Program-made: the position numbers and the translations under genes
Assembly (NCBI RefSeq): GCF_028890115.1
Contig: NZ_JARCJD010000008.1
Coordinates: 62,001 to 126,000, forward strand
Length of the DNA: 64,000 nucleotides
Direction of reading: 5' to 3'
Source of the DNA: Phaeobacter sp. QD34_24
Lineage (GTDB): Bacteria > Pseudomonadota > Alphaproteobacteria > Rhodobacterales > Rhodobacteraceae
Notes under the pieces: model-generated
The model's input: only the letters and a program-made list of their open reading frames with translations
Databases searched by the model: none
What the model was told of the DNA's origin: nothing
Shown: piece after piece, positions 45,624 through 54,107 of the stretch
How positions within the stretch are numbered: the stretch's first letter is position 1
How the letters are laid out: every line of letters starts with the position of its first letter

Positions 45624-45742
45624 TTTTTGAAGGTCCGCTGCATTTTTTTCTGTTTTGCCTCACGCGCTTGTGTTTTGAAATTGACGCAGCTAGGGGGAGC
45701 AACGCCTGTAACCCCAAGCCATCAGGGGGAAATTCACGCGTC

Positions 45743-46447
45743 ATGTCTGATCTTTGGGGAGGGCTGAGCCAGGCGTTCTGGCTGGTGGTGATGCTGGATC
45801 CCGATCTGGTGGAAATCACCCTGCGCTCTCTCAGGGTCACTTTGACCGCGCTTGCCATAGCCTCTGCGATTGCCTTGCCGCTGGCTGCGCTTCTGGCCGT
45901 CAGACGCTTTCGCATGCGCCGCGCCACCATTGCCGTGCTGAACGCGCTGATGGGGCTGCCGCCGGTGGTGGTCGGGCTGATCGTTTATGTTTTCCTGTCG
46001 CGGGCCGGGCCGTTCGGGGTTCTGGGGCTGTTGTTCACCCCCAGTGCCATGGTGATTGCCCAGGTGATCATCATCGTGCCGCTGGTGGCCTCGATCGCGC
46101 ATCAATCGCTGCGGGAGCTGTGGAGCGACTACCACGATCTCTTGATCTCGATGAACACCACGCAAGGGCAGCGTATCCGGGCGCTTCTGTGGGATGGGCG
46201 TCGGGCGCTCTTGACCGCGGCGCTGGCGGGATTTGGCCGTGCCATTGGCGAGGTCGGCGCCATCATGGTGGTGGGTGGCAATATCGATCACGCAACGCGG
46301 GTTCTGACCACGGCCATCGCGCTGGAGACCGGCAAGGGCGAATTCGCCATGGCGCTGGGCCTTGGTTTCGTGCTGATCGGCATGGCCATTGCGGTGAACC
46401 TGGCGATCCATTGGATCGGCCATACCGAACGCGGGGGGCGCTGGTGA
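45743..46447 (+). CDS. tupB: Tungstate ABC transporter permease
   Basis: A 234-residue inner-membrane permease with about five helices, of the TupB/WtpB type. The binding-protein-dependent permease signature is visible at ALLWDGRRALLTAALAGFGRAIGEVGAIMVVGG (EAA loop, about residues 150-182). Also typical are EITLRSLRVTLTALAIASAIALPLAALLAVRRF near the N-terminus and VLNALMGLPPVVVGLIVYVFLSRAGPFG. Assignment to tungstate follows from the TupA gene downstream. The stop overlaps the tupC ATG by one base. Confidence 0.88.
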   Translation: MSDLWGGLSQAFWLVVMLDPDLVEITLRSLRVTLTALAIASAIALPLAALLAVRRFRMRRATIAVLNALMGLPPVVVGLIVYVFLSRAGPFGVLGLLFTPSAMVIAQVIIIVPLVASIAHQSLRELWSDYHDLLISMNTTQGQRIRALLWDGRRALLTAALAGFGRAIGEVGAIMVVGGNIDHATRVLTTAIALETGKGEFAMALGLGFVLIGMAIAVNLAIHWIGHTERGGRW

Positions 46448-47157
46448 TGCAGATGTTTCCGCTGACCGTCGAGCAGGGCATGGTGCGCCGTCGCGGCAAG
46501 GTGCTGGTCGGCCCCGTGGATCTGAAGCTTGAAGGGCAGGGCACCACCATCGTGGTCGGGCCGAATGGGGCTGGCAAGACCTCGCTGCTCAAGATGCTGC
46601 ACGGGGTCGTGCGGCTGAATGAAGGACGGTTGAACTGGGCCTGCCCGCGCGAAGAGGCGGAGAAGCGCCAAGCCTTCGTCTTTCAGATGCCGGTGATGAT
46701 GCGCCGCTCGGTGGTGGAGAATATCGCCTATCCCCTGCGTCTGATCGGGGTGCCCCGCAAGGAGGCCCGCGCCCGTGCGGCGGACTGGGCGCGGCGGATC
46801 GATCTGGGCGACGCGCTGGAGCGGCAGGCGGTGCTCTTGTCCGGTGGTGAGCGGCAGAAGCTGGCCCTGGCCCGCGCCCTGATCCGCGAGCCGGACGTGT
46901 TGTTCCTGGATGAACCCTGCGCCTCGCTGGATGGGCGCGCAACGCGGGAAATCGAAGAGATCCTGACCGAGGCGGCCCGGGGCGGGACCCGCCTGATCAT
47001 GTCGACCCACAACATGGGTCAAGCGCAGCGGCTGGCGGATGAGGTGATCCTCGTCATCGGTGGCCGCATTCACGAGTTTTCCCCGGCGGCAGATTTTTTT
47101 GCCGGACCACAGACCCCGCAAGGGGCCGCTTTCTTGAGAGGAGATATTGTAGAATGA
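46447..47157 (+). CDS. tupC: Tungstate ABC transporter ATP-binding protein
   Basis: A 236-residue ATPase with Walker A VGPNGAGKTSLLKML (about residues 38-52), Q-loop FVFQMPVMMRRSVVENIAYPL, signature VLLSGGERQKLALARALI and Walker B VLFLDEPCASLDGRATRE. The N-terminus MQMFPLTVEQGMVRRRGKVL is short, as in TupC. A GTG at 46444 in the same frame is an alternative start. It overlaps tupA by four bases. Confidence 0.88.
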   Translation: MQMFPLTVEQGMVRRRGKVLVGPVDLKLEGQGTTIVVGPNGAGKTSLLKMLHGVVRLNEGRLNWACPREEAEKRQAFVFQMPVMMRRSVVENIAYPLRLIGVPRKEARARAADWARRIDLGDALERQAVLLSGGERQKLALARALIREPDVLFLDEPCASLDGRATREIEEILTEAARGGTRLIMSTHNMGQAQRLADEVILVIGGRIHEFSPAADFFAGPQTPQGAAFLRGDIVE

Positions 47158-47957
47158 AACATGTGTTGTTTGGCGCTGTTGCCGCCGCCGTTCTGGCCAC
47201 GGCCTCGATTGCCGAGGAGATGAAGATGGCTGTGACCACCTCGTTCCACAACTCGGGTCTGGCCGAGATCCTGCTGCCCGAGATCAAGAAGGACCTGGAT
47301 CTGGATGTGCAGCTTCTGGTCGTCGGCACCGGTCAGGCGATCCGTCTGGGCGAGGCGGGCGATGTGGATGCGATCCTGGTACACTCGAAAAAGGCCGAAG
47401 AGAAATTCCTGGCCGGGGGCAATGGCACCCATCGCCGCGAGATCATGTATAACGATTTCGTCTTTATCGGGCCGAAATCGGATGGTGCCGGTGTTGCGGG
47501 CGCAAAATCCGCCGTCGATGCCCTTCAAAAGGTTGCCAGTGCCGAGGCGCTGTTTGTCAGTCGCGGCGATGACAGCGGCACCCACAAGAAGGAGTTGAGC
47601 CTCTGGAAGGCCGCGGGGCTGGATGCCGAGGGCTTTGGCAGCTGGTACCGCGCGGTTGGCGCGGGCATGGGCGCGGCGCTTAACACCGCCTCGGGGATGG
47701 AAGCCTATATCATGGCCGATCGCGCCAGCTGGCTGAACTTTGGCAACAAGGGCGATCTGGCGCTCTTGTTCTCGGGCGATCCGGTGCTGTTCAACCAATA
47801 TGCCTATCTGCCGGTGAACCCGGAGAAACATGCCCATGCCAAGAATGACCTGGCGATGAAGCTGGAAGCCTGGCTGGTGTCGGACAAGGCCAAGGGGTTG
47901 ATCAACGGTTACACGATCAACGGTGAAACCCTGTTTGTCTTCAACGCCAAGCAGTAG
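47154..47957 (+). CDS. tupA: Tungstate-binding periplasmic protein
   Basis: A 267-residue binding protein with a signal peptide (MKHVLFGAVAAAVLATASIA). It has the TupA-type ligand motifs: TTSFHNSGLAEILLPEI near the mature start, VGTGQAIRLGEAGDVDAILVHSKKAEE, and FVSRGDDSGTHKKELSLW. These TTS, GTGQA and RGDxSGT motifs distinguish TupA from molybdate-binding ModA. Tungstate would serve tungsten-containing formate dehydrogenase or similar enzymes encoded elsewhere. It is the third gene of the tupBCA unit. Confidence 0.9.
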   Translation: MKHVLFGAVAAAVLATASIAEEMKMAVTTSFHNSGLAEILLPEIKKDLDLDVQLLVVGTGQAIRLGEAGDVDAILVHSKKAEEKFLAGGNGTHRREIMYNDFVFIGPKSDGAGVAGAKSAVDALQKVASAEALFVSRGDDSGTHKKELSLWKAAGLDAEGFGSWYRAVGAGMGAALNTASGMEAYIMADRASWLNFGNKGDLALLFSGDPVLFNQYAYLPVNPEKHAHAKNDLAMKLEAWLVSDKAKGLINGYTINGETLFVFNAKQ

Positions 47958-47982
47958 ACGCGCAAGGTGTCCATGGCGGGGT

Positions 47983-48056
47983 GGCTCCCGCCCGTGGCGC
48001 CGCATTTGAAAAATGCGTTGTCCCGGTTGGGCCTGGCGCCGCGCTATGCGCGGCGC
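47983..48056 (+). repeat. Two-hairpin intergenic repeat, copy 2
   Basis: GGCTCCCGCCCG (47983-47994) is followed after 6 bases by a hairpin with arms CGCATTT/AAATGCG (48001-48007, 48011-48017). GGTTGGGCC (48025-48033) comes 7 bases later, then a strong GC hairpin (48036-48044, 48048-48056). Order and spacings match the element at 12914-12998, while the stem sequences differ. It lies between the convergent tupA and phnF genes. Confidence 0.7.
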
Positions 48057-48060
48057 TTTT
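48036..48060 (+). terminator. Rho-independent terminator candidate after tupA
   Basis: A perfect 9-base GC stem (GCGCCGCGC / GCGCGGCGC) with loop TAT is followed directly by TTTT. It lies about 80 bases past the tupA stop and would end the tupBCA transcript. It is also the second hairpin of the repeat element. Confidence 0.6.
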
Positions 48061-48146
48061 CCTTTGCTGAGAGGCGCCTCAGGGGCAGGTCTGCCCTGAC
48101 GCGCCATGTCGAGTGTTCGGTCCGTCAAATCCGCCTCAAGGGTGAA

Positions 48147-48175
48147 CCGTGCATACGCACGGCCACTTCGTGGCC
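48147..48175. repeat. Adjacent competing hairpins
   Basis: CCGTGC-ATAC-GCACGG (48147-48162) and GGCCAC-TTC-GTGGCC (48161-48175) share two bases, so only one can form fully at a time. They lie just past the end of phnF, read on the minus strand, and could act as its terminator. No U-tract was seen. Confidence 0.45.
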
Positions 48176-48223
48176 CTTGACCCGGATGTGGCGAATGGTT
48201 TGCGTTTGTACGGGCCCGCCTCG

Positions 48224-48937
48224 TTACGCATCGCCGCCAACAGTCAGGGTCACCCTGTCACCTGCAAACCAGGTGCGGCCGTATTCGATGGGCTGACCGT
48301 TCCCATCGACATTGATCCCGGTCGTGCGCAGAATCGGGGCGCCTTCGGGGATGCGCAGGTGCAGGGCCTGGGTGGCGGTCGCCTGGCGTGCCGTGATGCG
48401 GGTCTCGAGGCGGGTGTAATCCTCAATGCCACAGCGTTTCAGGGCGGCGGTGACGGATTGCGTCTCCTCCAGGGTCTCCAGCATGCCGGGGAATCGATCG
48501 CTTGGAAATATGCTTTGAAACAGGGCGATGGGCTGCCCGTCCGCCAGGGATAATCCGTCGTAGACATGCACCATATCACCGGCGGCAAGCCCCAGTGCAG
48601 CGGCTTCGCCTTCTGCTGCGGCGCGGGTTTCGGTGGTGAGGATCTGCTTGGCCGGCGTCTGCCCGCCCTTGGAGATGTTCTGGTGAAAGCGCACACGTTT
48701 GCCGATCGGGTAATCCGTTGGCCTTGCCGCCACAAAGACGCCGGCGCCGCGCCGTGAATGCACCAGCCCGCCTGCGGCCATCTCGGCCAGGGCGCGGCGC
48801 ACCGTATGGCGGTTGACACCAAAACGCGCGGCCAGCTGCGCCTCGGCCGGCAGTTTGTCTCCGGTGTCATAGCGCGCTTGGGCGATGTCCTCGGTCAGGG
48901 CGGTGGCGATGGATTTCCAGACGGGGGTGCGGGCCAT
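48224..48937 (-). CDS. phnF: Phosphonate-metabolism GntR regulator PhnF
   Basis: A 237-residue GntR/HutC-type regulator. The N-terminal winged helix has DKLPAEAQLAARFGVNRHTVRRALAEMAAGGLVHSRRGAGVFV (about residues 27-69). The C-terminal UTRA effector domain includes DGLSLADGQPIALFQSIFP and APILRTTGINVDGNGQPIEYGRTWFAGDRV. It is divergent from phnG, and a palindromic site lies in the gap. It probably represses the C-P lyase genes in the absence of a phosphonate or phosphate signal. Confidence 0.92.
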   Translation of the reverse strand: MARTPVWKSIATALTEDIAQARYDTGDKLPAEAQLAARFGVNRHTVRRALAEMAAGGLVHSRRGAGVFVAARPTDYPIGKRVRFHQNISKGGQTPAKQILTTETRAAAEGEAAALGLAAGDMVHVYDGLSLADGQPIALFQSIFPSDRFPGMLETLEETQSVTAALKRCGIEDYTRLETRITARQATATQALHLRIPEGAPILRTTGINVDGNGQPIEYGRTWFAGDRVTLTVGGDA

Positions 48938-48993
48938 GTCATGAAACTTTCACAAGGTTTCGATTGCGCCTTTGGCAGCGAGTCAGTTAATAT

Positions 48994-49022
48994 TTGTCTA
49001 GTTGTATAGTAAGTATAGACAA
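48994..49022. promoter_or_regulatory. PhnF operator candidate between phnF and phnG
   Basis: The 29-base block begins TTGTCTA (48994-49000) and ends TAGACAA (49016-49022), a perfect inverted pair. A third, near-identical half-site TTGTATA (49002-49008) pairs with the right arm with one mismatch. HutC-type GntR proteins bind such T-rich palindromes. It lies 23 bases before the phnG ATG and 56 bases before phnF, so binding could control both. Confidence 0.65.
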
Positions 49023-49045
49023 CCCGGCCAAGAGGCTTTGAGACG

Positions 49046-49498
49046 ATGAACACCACTTTTTCCGCAGAGGATCGGAAGTCCTGGATGGGCCTGCTGGCCT
49101 CGGCTGACGATGCCCGGCTTGCCGACCTTTGGCGCGCCTTTGATCATGAACCTGCCTTCGACTGGCTGCGCGCGCCCGAGGCGGGCGGCGTCATGGTCCG
49201 TGGCCGCATGGGCGGCAGCGGCGCGCCCTTCAATCTGGGTGAGATGACCGTCACCCGCTGCGCCCTGTCGCTGACCGATGGCACCGTCGGGCATGGCTAT
49301 GTGCAGGGCCGCTCTAAGGCCAAGGCCGAGATGGCCGCCAAGATCGACGCCCTGATGCAGACCGACGCGGCAGACACCCTGCGCGCCATGATCCTGACCC
49401 CGCTGCAGGAAGAGCGCGCGGCGGCCAAGGAAGCCCGCGCCTCCAAGGCTGCGGCGACCAAGGTCGATTTCTTCACCATGGTGCGGGGAGAGGACTGA
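49046..49498 (+). CDS. phnG: C-P lyase subunit PhnG
   Basis: A 150-residue subunit of the carbon-phosphorus lyase core (PhnGHIJ). Family features are RKSWMGLLASADDARLADLW, the APFNLGEMTVTRCALSLTDGTVGHGYVQGRSKAKAEMAA segment and a C-terminal FFTMVRGED. With PhnI and PhnH it forms ribose-1-phosphonate triphosphate from ATP and phosphonate. The stop overlaps the phnH ATG by one base. Confidence 0.95.
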   Translation: MNTTFSAEDRKSWMGLLASADDARLADLWRAFDHEPAFDWLRAPEAGGVMVRGRMGGSGAPFNLGEMTVTRCALSLTDGTVGHGYVQGRSKAKAEMAAKIDALMQTDAADTLRAMILTPLQEERAAAKEARASKAAATKVDFFTMVRGED

Positions 49499-50082
49499 TG
49501 AACCAGATGACGGACAATACGGTCTACGCAGGTGGGTTTGCCAATCCGCCGGTGGCCTCGGCCCATGCCTTTCGCGCGGCAATGAACGCCATGGCGCGCC
49601 CCGGCACGGTGCAAAAGATCACGGGTGCCACCCCGCCAGAGGGGATTTCCCCCGCGGCGGGCAGCCTGCTGCTGACGCTTTGCGATCCTGAAACCGGTGT
49701 TTTCCTCGCGCCGGACGTTGACAGTGACTCTTTGCGCGGCTGGCTGACCTTTCACACCGGCGCACCCATTGTGGCGGCCGAAGAGGCGGAATTCGCCCTC
49801 GGCGGCTGGGAGGCGCTGATGCCGCTGGACCGTTTTCGCATCGGTACGGCGGAATACCCGGATCGTTCGACCACCCTGATCGTCGAAGTCGCGGGGTTTG
49901 ACGCCGCCAATGCCAGTCTCAGTGGGCCGGGCATCAAGGACACAGCGCAGATGGGCTTACCGGATCCGATGGCCTGCGCGAGCAATGCGATGCTCTATCC
50001 CTTGGGCGTCGATTTCTTTTTCACCTCTGGTTCTCAGGTGGCGGCGCTGCCGCGCTCGACCCAGATCCGTGCGGAGGCTTAA
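49498..50082 (+). CDS. phnH: C-P lyase subunit PhnH
   Basis: A 194-residue core subunit. Conserved pieces are YAGGFANPPVASAHAFRAAMNAMARPGTV near the N-terminus, LLLTLCDPETGVFLAPD, WLTFHTGAPIV and LSGPGIKDTAQMGLPDP. It begins at the TGATG junction with phnG and precedes phnI by 3 bases. Confidence 0.95.
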   Translation: MNQMTDNTVYAGGFANPPVASAHAFRAAMNAMARPGTVQKITGATPPEGISPAAGSLLLTLCDPETGVFLAPDVDSDSLRGWLTFHTGAPIVAAEEAEFALGGWEALMPLDRFRIGTAEYPDRSTTLIVEVAGFDAANASLSGPGIKDTAQMGLPDPMACASNAMLYPLGVDFFFTSGSQVAALPRSTQIRAEA

Positions 50083-50085
50083 GGC

Positions 50086-51186
50086 ATGTATGTTGCAGTA
50101 AAGGGCGGCGAGCGCGCCATTGACAACGCCCATGCCTGGCTGGCCGAAGAGCGCCGGGGCGATACCTCGGTGGCCGAGCTGTCACTGGCGCAGATCCGCG
50201 AACAGCTGGCGCTGGCGGTGAACCGGGTGATGGCCGAAGGCTCGCTGTTCGATCCCGACCTAGCGGCGCTGGCGATCAAACAGTCGCGCGGCGATCTGAT
50301 CGAGGCGATCTTCCTCATCCGCGCCTATCGCACCACCCTGCCGCGCTTTGGCTATACGCTGCCGGTGGAGACTGGCGCGATGGCCTGCGACCGGCGCATC
50401 TCGGCGACCTTCAAGGATGCGCCGGGCGGGCAGGTGCTGGGGCCGACCTTCGACTACACGCACCGTTTGCTCGACTTCAAACTGGCCGCCGAAGGGGAAG
50501 CCGTGGAGGCGCCGACCTCTGCCCCCCGCACCGAACCCACACCCCATATCACTGAGTTCCTGCAGGGCGAGGATATCATAGAGCGCGAACCAAGCTCGGA
50601 TGCTCAGCCCGGCGACCTCACGCGTGAGCCGATGGCCTTTCCCGCTGACCGATCGGTCAGACTGCAGTCGCTGACGCGCGGAGACGAGGGGTTCATCCTG
50701 GGCATGGCCTATTCCACCCAGCGTGGCTACGCGCGCAACCACGCCTTTGTGGGCGAATTGCGCATCGGCACCGTGGCGGTTGAGATGGAGATCCCCGAGC
50801 TGGGCTTTGCCATCGAGATCGGCGAGGTGGAGCTGACTGAATGCGAGACGGTGAACCAGTTCAAAGGCTCAAAAACCGTGCCGCCGCAATTCACCCGTGG
50901 CTATGGCCTGGTATTCGGCCAGTCAGAGCGCAAGTCCATCGCCATGGCGCTGGTGGACCGCGCGCTGCGCTGGAAGGAGTTGGGAGAGGACAACCTCGGC
51001 GCTGCCGCGCAGGACGAGGAATTCGTGCTCAGCCACTCGGACAATATCCAGGCGACCGGGTTCCTCGAACATATCAAGCTGCCCCATTACGTCGATTTCC
51101 AGTCCGAGCTGGAACTGGTGCGCAAGCTGCGCCGAGAAGCCGCCGAGGCGGTGGAGCAGATGGCGGCCAAGGAGGCTGCGGAATGA
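50086..51186 (+). CDS. phnI: C-P lyase subunit PhnI
   Basis: A 366-residue subunit, the nucleosidase that with PhnGHL builds ribose-1-phosphonate 5-triphosphate. It starts MYVAVKGGERAIDNAHAWLAEERRG, the family hallmark, and contains KQSRGDLIEAIFLIRAYRTTLPRFGYTLP, RRISATFKDAPGGQVLGPTFDYTHRL and AYSTQRGYARNHAFVGELR. It is followed by a short frame overlapping its stop, then phnJ. Confidence 0.95.
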   Translation: MYVAVKGGERAIDNAHAWLAEERRGDTSVAELSLAQIREQLALAVNRVMAEGSLFDPDLAALAIKQSRGDLIEAIFLIRAYRTTLPRFGYTLPVETGAMACDRRISATFKDAPGGQVLGPTFDYTHRLLDFKLAAEGEAVEAPTSAPRTEPTPHITEFLQGEDIIEREPSSDAQPGDLTREPMAFPADRSVRLQSLTRGDEGFILGMAYSTQRGYARNHAFVGELRIGTVAVEMEIPELGFAIEIGEVELTECETVNQFKGSKTVPPQFTRGYGLVFGQSERKSIAMALVDRALRWKELGEDNLGAAAQDEEFVLSHSDNIQATGFLEHIKLPHYVDFQSELELVRKLRREAAEAVEQMAAKEAAE

Positions 51187-51236
51187 GCTTCACACAACAC
51201 AGGGCCATTTTGAAGAAGGGTGCCCAGAATGTCTGA
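51183..51236 (+). other. Possible 17-codon translational relay frame between phnI and phnJ
   Basis: ATG at 51183 overlaps the phnI stop (ATGA), and the frame runs 17 codons (MSFTQHRAILKKGAQNV) to a stop at 51236. That stop lies inside the first codons of phnJ. Such an arrangement can pass ribosomes from phnI to phnJ across the 42-base gap. It may also be chance, because the gap is short and a GAAGGG motif precedes the phnJ ATG. Confidence 0.35.
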
Positions 51237-52089
51237 CTATAACTTTGCCTATCTTGACGAGCAGACCAAGCGGATGATCCGGCGGGCGATCCTGAAAGGC
51301 CTTGCCGTGCCGGGCTATCAGGTGCCCTTTGCCAGCCGCGAAATGCCCATGCCCTACGGCTGGGGCACCGGCGGGGTGCAGGTCTCTGCCGCGACGTTGA
51401 CGCCCGAGGATACCTTCAAGGTGATCGACCAGGGCGCCGATGACACCACCAACGCGGTGTCGATCCGCAAGTTCTTTGAACGCACCGCCGGTGTTGCCAC
51501 CACCGAAGAGACGGAAAAGGCTAGCGTCATCCAGACCCGCCACCGCATTCCCGAGGCGGAGCTGACCGAAGATCAGATTCTCGTCTATCAGGTGCCGATC
51601 CCGGAGCCTCTGCGCTTTCTTGAGCCGCGCGAGACCGAGACCCGCAAGATGCACGCGCTTCAGGAATATGGCCTGATGCATGTGAAGCTTTACGAGGACA
51701 TCAGCCAGCACGGCGCCATCGCGACCTCTTATGCCTATCCGGTAAAGGTATCGGACCGCTACGTGATGGATCCCTCGCCGATCCCCAAGTTCGACAACCC
51801 CAAGATGGAGATGGCAGCGATCCAGCTGTTCGGCGCAGGCCGTGAGCAGCGCATCTACGCGGTGCCGCCCTATACCAAGGTCGTCTCGCTTGATTTCGAG
51901 GATTATCCTTTCGAGGCCAGCAAGGCCGATCACCCGTGTGACCTGTGTGCGGCAGAGGACAGCTATCTGGATGAGGTGATCCTCGATGATGCGGGCAACC
52001 GGATGTTTGTCTGCTCGGACACCGATTACTGCCGTTCGCGGCGCGAGGCAGGCCATGTGGGCCGCCTGGGAGAGGAGGCCGCGGCATGA
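51229..52089 (+). CDS. phnJ: C-P lyase catalytic subunit PhnJ
   Basis: A 286-residue radical SAM-type enzyme that cleaves the C-P bond of ribose-1-phosphonate 5-phosphate, releasing the alkane and a cyclic ribose phosphate. It has the four conserved cysteines C237, C240, C262 and C268 (CX2CX21CX5C), matching the cluster ligands and the catalytic thiyl cysteine. The N-terminal VPGYQVPFASREMPMPYGWGTGG includes the conserved glycine. The start MSDYNFAYLDE at 51229 is preferred to a GTG at 51220. Confidence 0.96.
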   Translation: MSDYNFAYLDEQTKRMIRRAILKGLAVPGYQVPFASREMPMPYGWGTGGVQVSAATLTPEDTFKVIDQGADDTTNAVSIRKFFERTAGVATTEETEKASVIQTRHRIPEAELTEDQILVYQVPIPEPLRFLEPRETETRKMHALQEYGLMHVKLYEDISQHGAIATSYAYPVKVSDRYVMDPSPIPKFDNPKMEMAAIQLFGAGREQRIYAVPPYTKVVSLDFEDYPFEASKADHPCDLCAAEDSYLDEVILDDAGNRMFVCSDTDYCRSRREAGHVGRLGEEAAA

Positions 52090-52856
52090 CCCCTTTGCTG
52101 CAAGTGAAAGACGTCGCCAAGATGTATGGCGCGCGGATCGGCTGCACCGATGTGAGCTTTGACCTTTACCCCGGAGAGGTCATGGGCATCGTCGGCGAAA
52201 GCGGCTCGGGCAAGTCCACATTGCTGAACTGCCTGGCCGGGCATCTGGCGCCGGATCGGGGAGAGGTGGTGTTTGACACCCGCGCCGACGGGCCGGTGGA
52301 TACGGTCACCATGTCCGAACCCGCCCGCCGCATGCTGGGGCGCACCGACTGGGCCTTTGTGCACCAACACGCCCGCGACGGGCTGCGCATGTCGGTCTCG
52401 GCCGGCGGCAACATTGGCGAGCGGCTGATGGCCGTGGGGGACCGTCACTATGGCGATATTCGCGCCCGCGCGGCCGATTGGCTGGGCCGGGTAGAGATTT
52501 CCGATGCGCGCATCGATGACCGCCCCTCGGCCTTTTCGGGGGGCATGCAGCAGCGGCTTCAGATCGCTCGCAATCTGGTAACCGGGCCACGGCTGGTGTT
52601 CATGGACGAACCCACCGGGGGCCTCGATGTTTCGGTGCAGGCACGGCTTCTGGATCTGTTGCGGGGCCTCGTGCGCGAGATGGGTCTCAGCGCCATTATC
52701 GTCACTCATGATCTGGCGGTGGTGCGCCTGCTGGCGGATCGGCTGATGGTGATGAAGGACGGCCATGTGGTGGAAACGGGTCTCACCGATCAGGTGCTGG
52801 ACGATCCGCAACATGGCTATACGCAGCTGCTGGTCTCCAGCGTGTTGCAGGTGTGA
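52086..52856 (+). CDS. phnK: C-P lyase ATP-binding subunit PhnK
   Basis: A 256-residue ABC-type ATPase that binds the PhnGHIJ core. It has Walker [17 protein letters not shown] (about residues 38-53), the insert with [24 protein letters not shown], signature [18 protein letters not shown] and Walker [15 protein letters not shown]. It overlaps the phnJ stop by four bases and lies before phnL. Confidence 0.95.
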   Translation: MTPLLQVKDVAKMYGARIGCTDVSFDLYPGEVMGIVGESGSGKSTLLNCLAGHLAPDRGEVVFDTRADGPVDTVTMSEPARRMLGRTDWAFVHQHARDGLRMSVSAGGNIGERLMAVGDRHYGDIRARAADWLGRVEISDARIDDRPSAFSGGMQQRLQIARNLVTGPRLVFMDEPTGGLDVSVQARLLDLLRGLVREMGLSAIIVTHDLAVVRLLADRLMVMKDGHVVETGLTDQVLDDPQHGYTQLLVSSVLQV

Positions 52857-52866
52857 GGGTTTAGGG

Positions 52867-53550
52867 ATGATCGAACTTCAAAACGTCAGCAAAAGCTTCA
52901 CCCTGCACAATCAGGGCAGCGCGGTGATCCCGGTGATGGAGGGTGCCACGCTCTCCGTCAAACCTGGCGAATGCGTCGGCCTGGTGGGCGCATCCGGCGC
53001 CGGTAAATCGACCCTGATGCGGCTGATCTATGGCAATTACCTCGCCGCCTCGGGCAGCATTCTGGTGGGCGGCGTGGATGTGGCAAAGGCCGAGCCGCGC
53101 GAGATCCTCGCGCTGCGCCGCAAGACGCTGGGCTATGTCAGCCAGTTCCTGCGCGTGGTGCCACGTGTGCCCGCGCTGGATGTGGTGGCCGAACCACTGC
53201 TATCGGTGGGCACCCCCATTGAAGAGGCACGCGAAAAGGCGGCGACCCTGCTGGCGGGGCTCAACATTCCCGAGCGGCTTTGGAGCCTCAGCCCCACGAC
53301 CTTTTCCGGCGGGGAGCAGCAACGGGTGAATATCGCGCGGGGCTTTGCCTATGACTATCCGGCGCTTCTGCTGGATGAACCCACGGCGAGCCTTGATGCG
53401 CAGAACCGGGCGACCGTTCTGGACCTGATCGAAGGAGCCAAGGCGCGCGGCGCGGCCATTGTCGGCATCTTCCATGACGAGGCCGCACGCGAACAGGTCT
53501 GCGACCGGTTTGTCGATGTCTCGGGCTTTTCGCCAAAGGTTGCGGCATGA
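52867..53550 (+). CDS. phnL: C-P lyase ATP-binding subunit PhnL
   Basis: A 227-residue ABC-type protein that takes part in forming ribose-1-phosphonate triphosphate. It carries Walker [20 protein letters not shown] (about residues 43-61), the PhnL-typical [24 protein letters not shown], signature [33 protein letters not shown] and [19 protein letters not shown]. The start at 52867 follows GGGTTTAGGG; the longer frame to 52765 overlaps phnK out of frame. Confidence 0.94.
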   Translation: MIELQNVSKSFTLHNQGSAVIPVMEGATLSVKPGECVGLVGASGAGKSTLMRLIYGNYLAASGSILVGGVDVAKAEPREILALRRKTLGYVSQFLRVVPRVPALDVVAEPLLSVGTPIEEAREKAATLLAGLNIPERLWSLSPTTFSGGEQQRVNIARGFAYDYPALLLDEPTASLDAQNRATVLDLIEGAKARGAAIVGIFHDEAAREQVCDRFVDVSGFSPKVAA

Positions 53551-54107
53551 GCCTGACCATGAAAAAGGGGCCGGTGATTGCTGTTGTCGGCCCCTCGGGC
53601 GTCGGTAAGGACAGCCTGATGGGGGCGCTGCGGCAGGCCGATCCCGGCGTGCATCTGATGCGCCGGGTCATCACCCGCGCGCCTGAGGCAGGGGGTGAGG
53701 ATTACACCCCGGTGACCGAAGCCGAATTTCTGGATCTTGCAGGCAAGGGCGCCTTTGCCCTGCACTGGCCTGCCCATGGGCTGCACTATGGCATTCCGAA
53801 AGAGATCGAGAGCCTTCGGGCCGGGGCCACGGCCGTTCTGGTGAACCTGTCACGTGGGGTGCTGCTGGAGGCACAAGGTGCCTTTGACGATTTTCGGGTG
53901 CTGTCCGTTACGGCCCGTCCCGAGGTGCTCGCCGCCCGTCTGGCGGCGCGCGGGCGCGAGGATGCCGCCGAGGTGCAGCGTCGACTTGCCCGCGCGGGTA
54001 AACCCCTGCCTGCGGGGCTGGCCAAGGTTCATGAGATCGACAACAGCGGCGATATGGGCGCGGCGGTCATGGCCGCGCGCGCTGCGATTCAGCCGGTCAG
54101 GGCGTAG
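53547..54107 (+). CDS. phnN: Ribose 1,5-bisphosphokinase PhnN
   Basis: A 186-residue guanylate-kinase-like enzyme that phosphorylates ribose 1,5-bisphosphate to PRPP, returning the sugar from phosphonate breakdown to metabolism. It has the P-loop [16 protein letters not shown] (about residues 13-28), [23 protein letters not shown] and [12 protein letters not shown]. The start overlaps the phnL stop by four bases. Its last 19 bases overlap the convergent DUF1045 gene. Confidence 0.93.
   Translation: MSLTMKKGPVIAVVGPSGVGKDSLMGALRQADPGVHLMRRVITRAPEAGGEDYTPVTEAEFLDLAGKGAFALHWPAHGLHYGIPKEIESLRAGATAVLVNLSRGVLLEAQGAFDDFRVLSVTARPEVLAARLAARGREDAAEVQRRLARAGKPLPAGLAKVHEIDNSGDMGAAVMAARAAIQPVRA

Larger units (their letters stand above)
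45343..45742. promoter_or_regulatory. 400-base divergent region between nadA and tupB
   Basis: No gene was found here. It holds two operator-like blocks, listed separately: the palindrome upstream of nadA (45412-45428) and the TGTCC/GGACA cluster upstream of tupB (45596-45623). There is also a GC-rich stretch with CCGGC-GCAGGAGGT-GCCGG at 45543-45561. An AGGGGGA ribosome site lies about 13 bases before the tupB ATG. The left part should carry the nadABC promoter and the right part the tup promoter. Confidence 0.6.

Noticed and set aside
45743-47957. Molybdate transporter (modABC) interpretation
   Set aside because: The binding protein carries TupA-type motifs (TTS, GTGQA, RGDxSGT) rather than ModA motifs, and gene order and sizes fit tupBCA.
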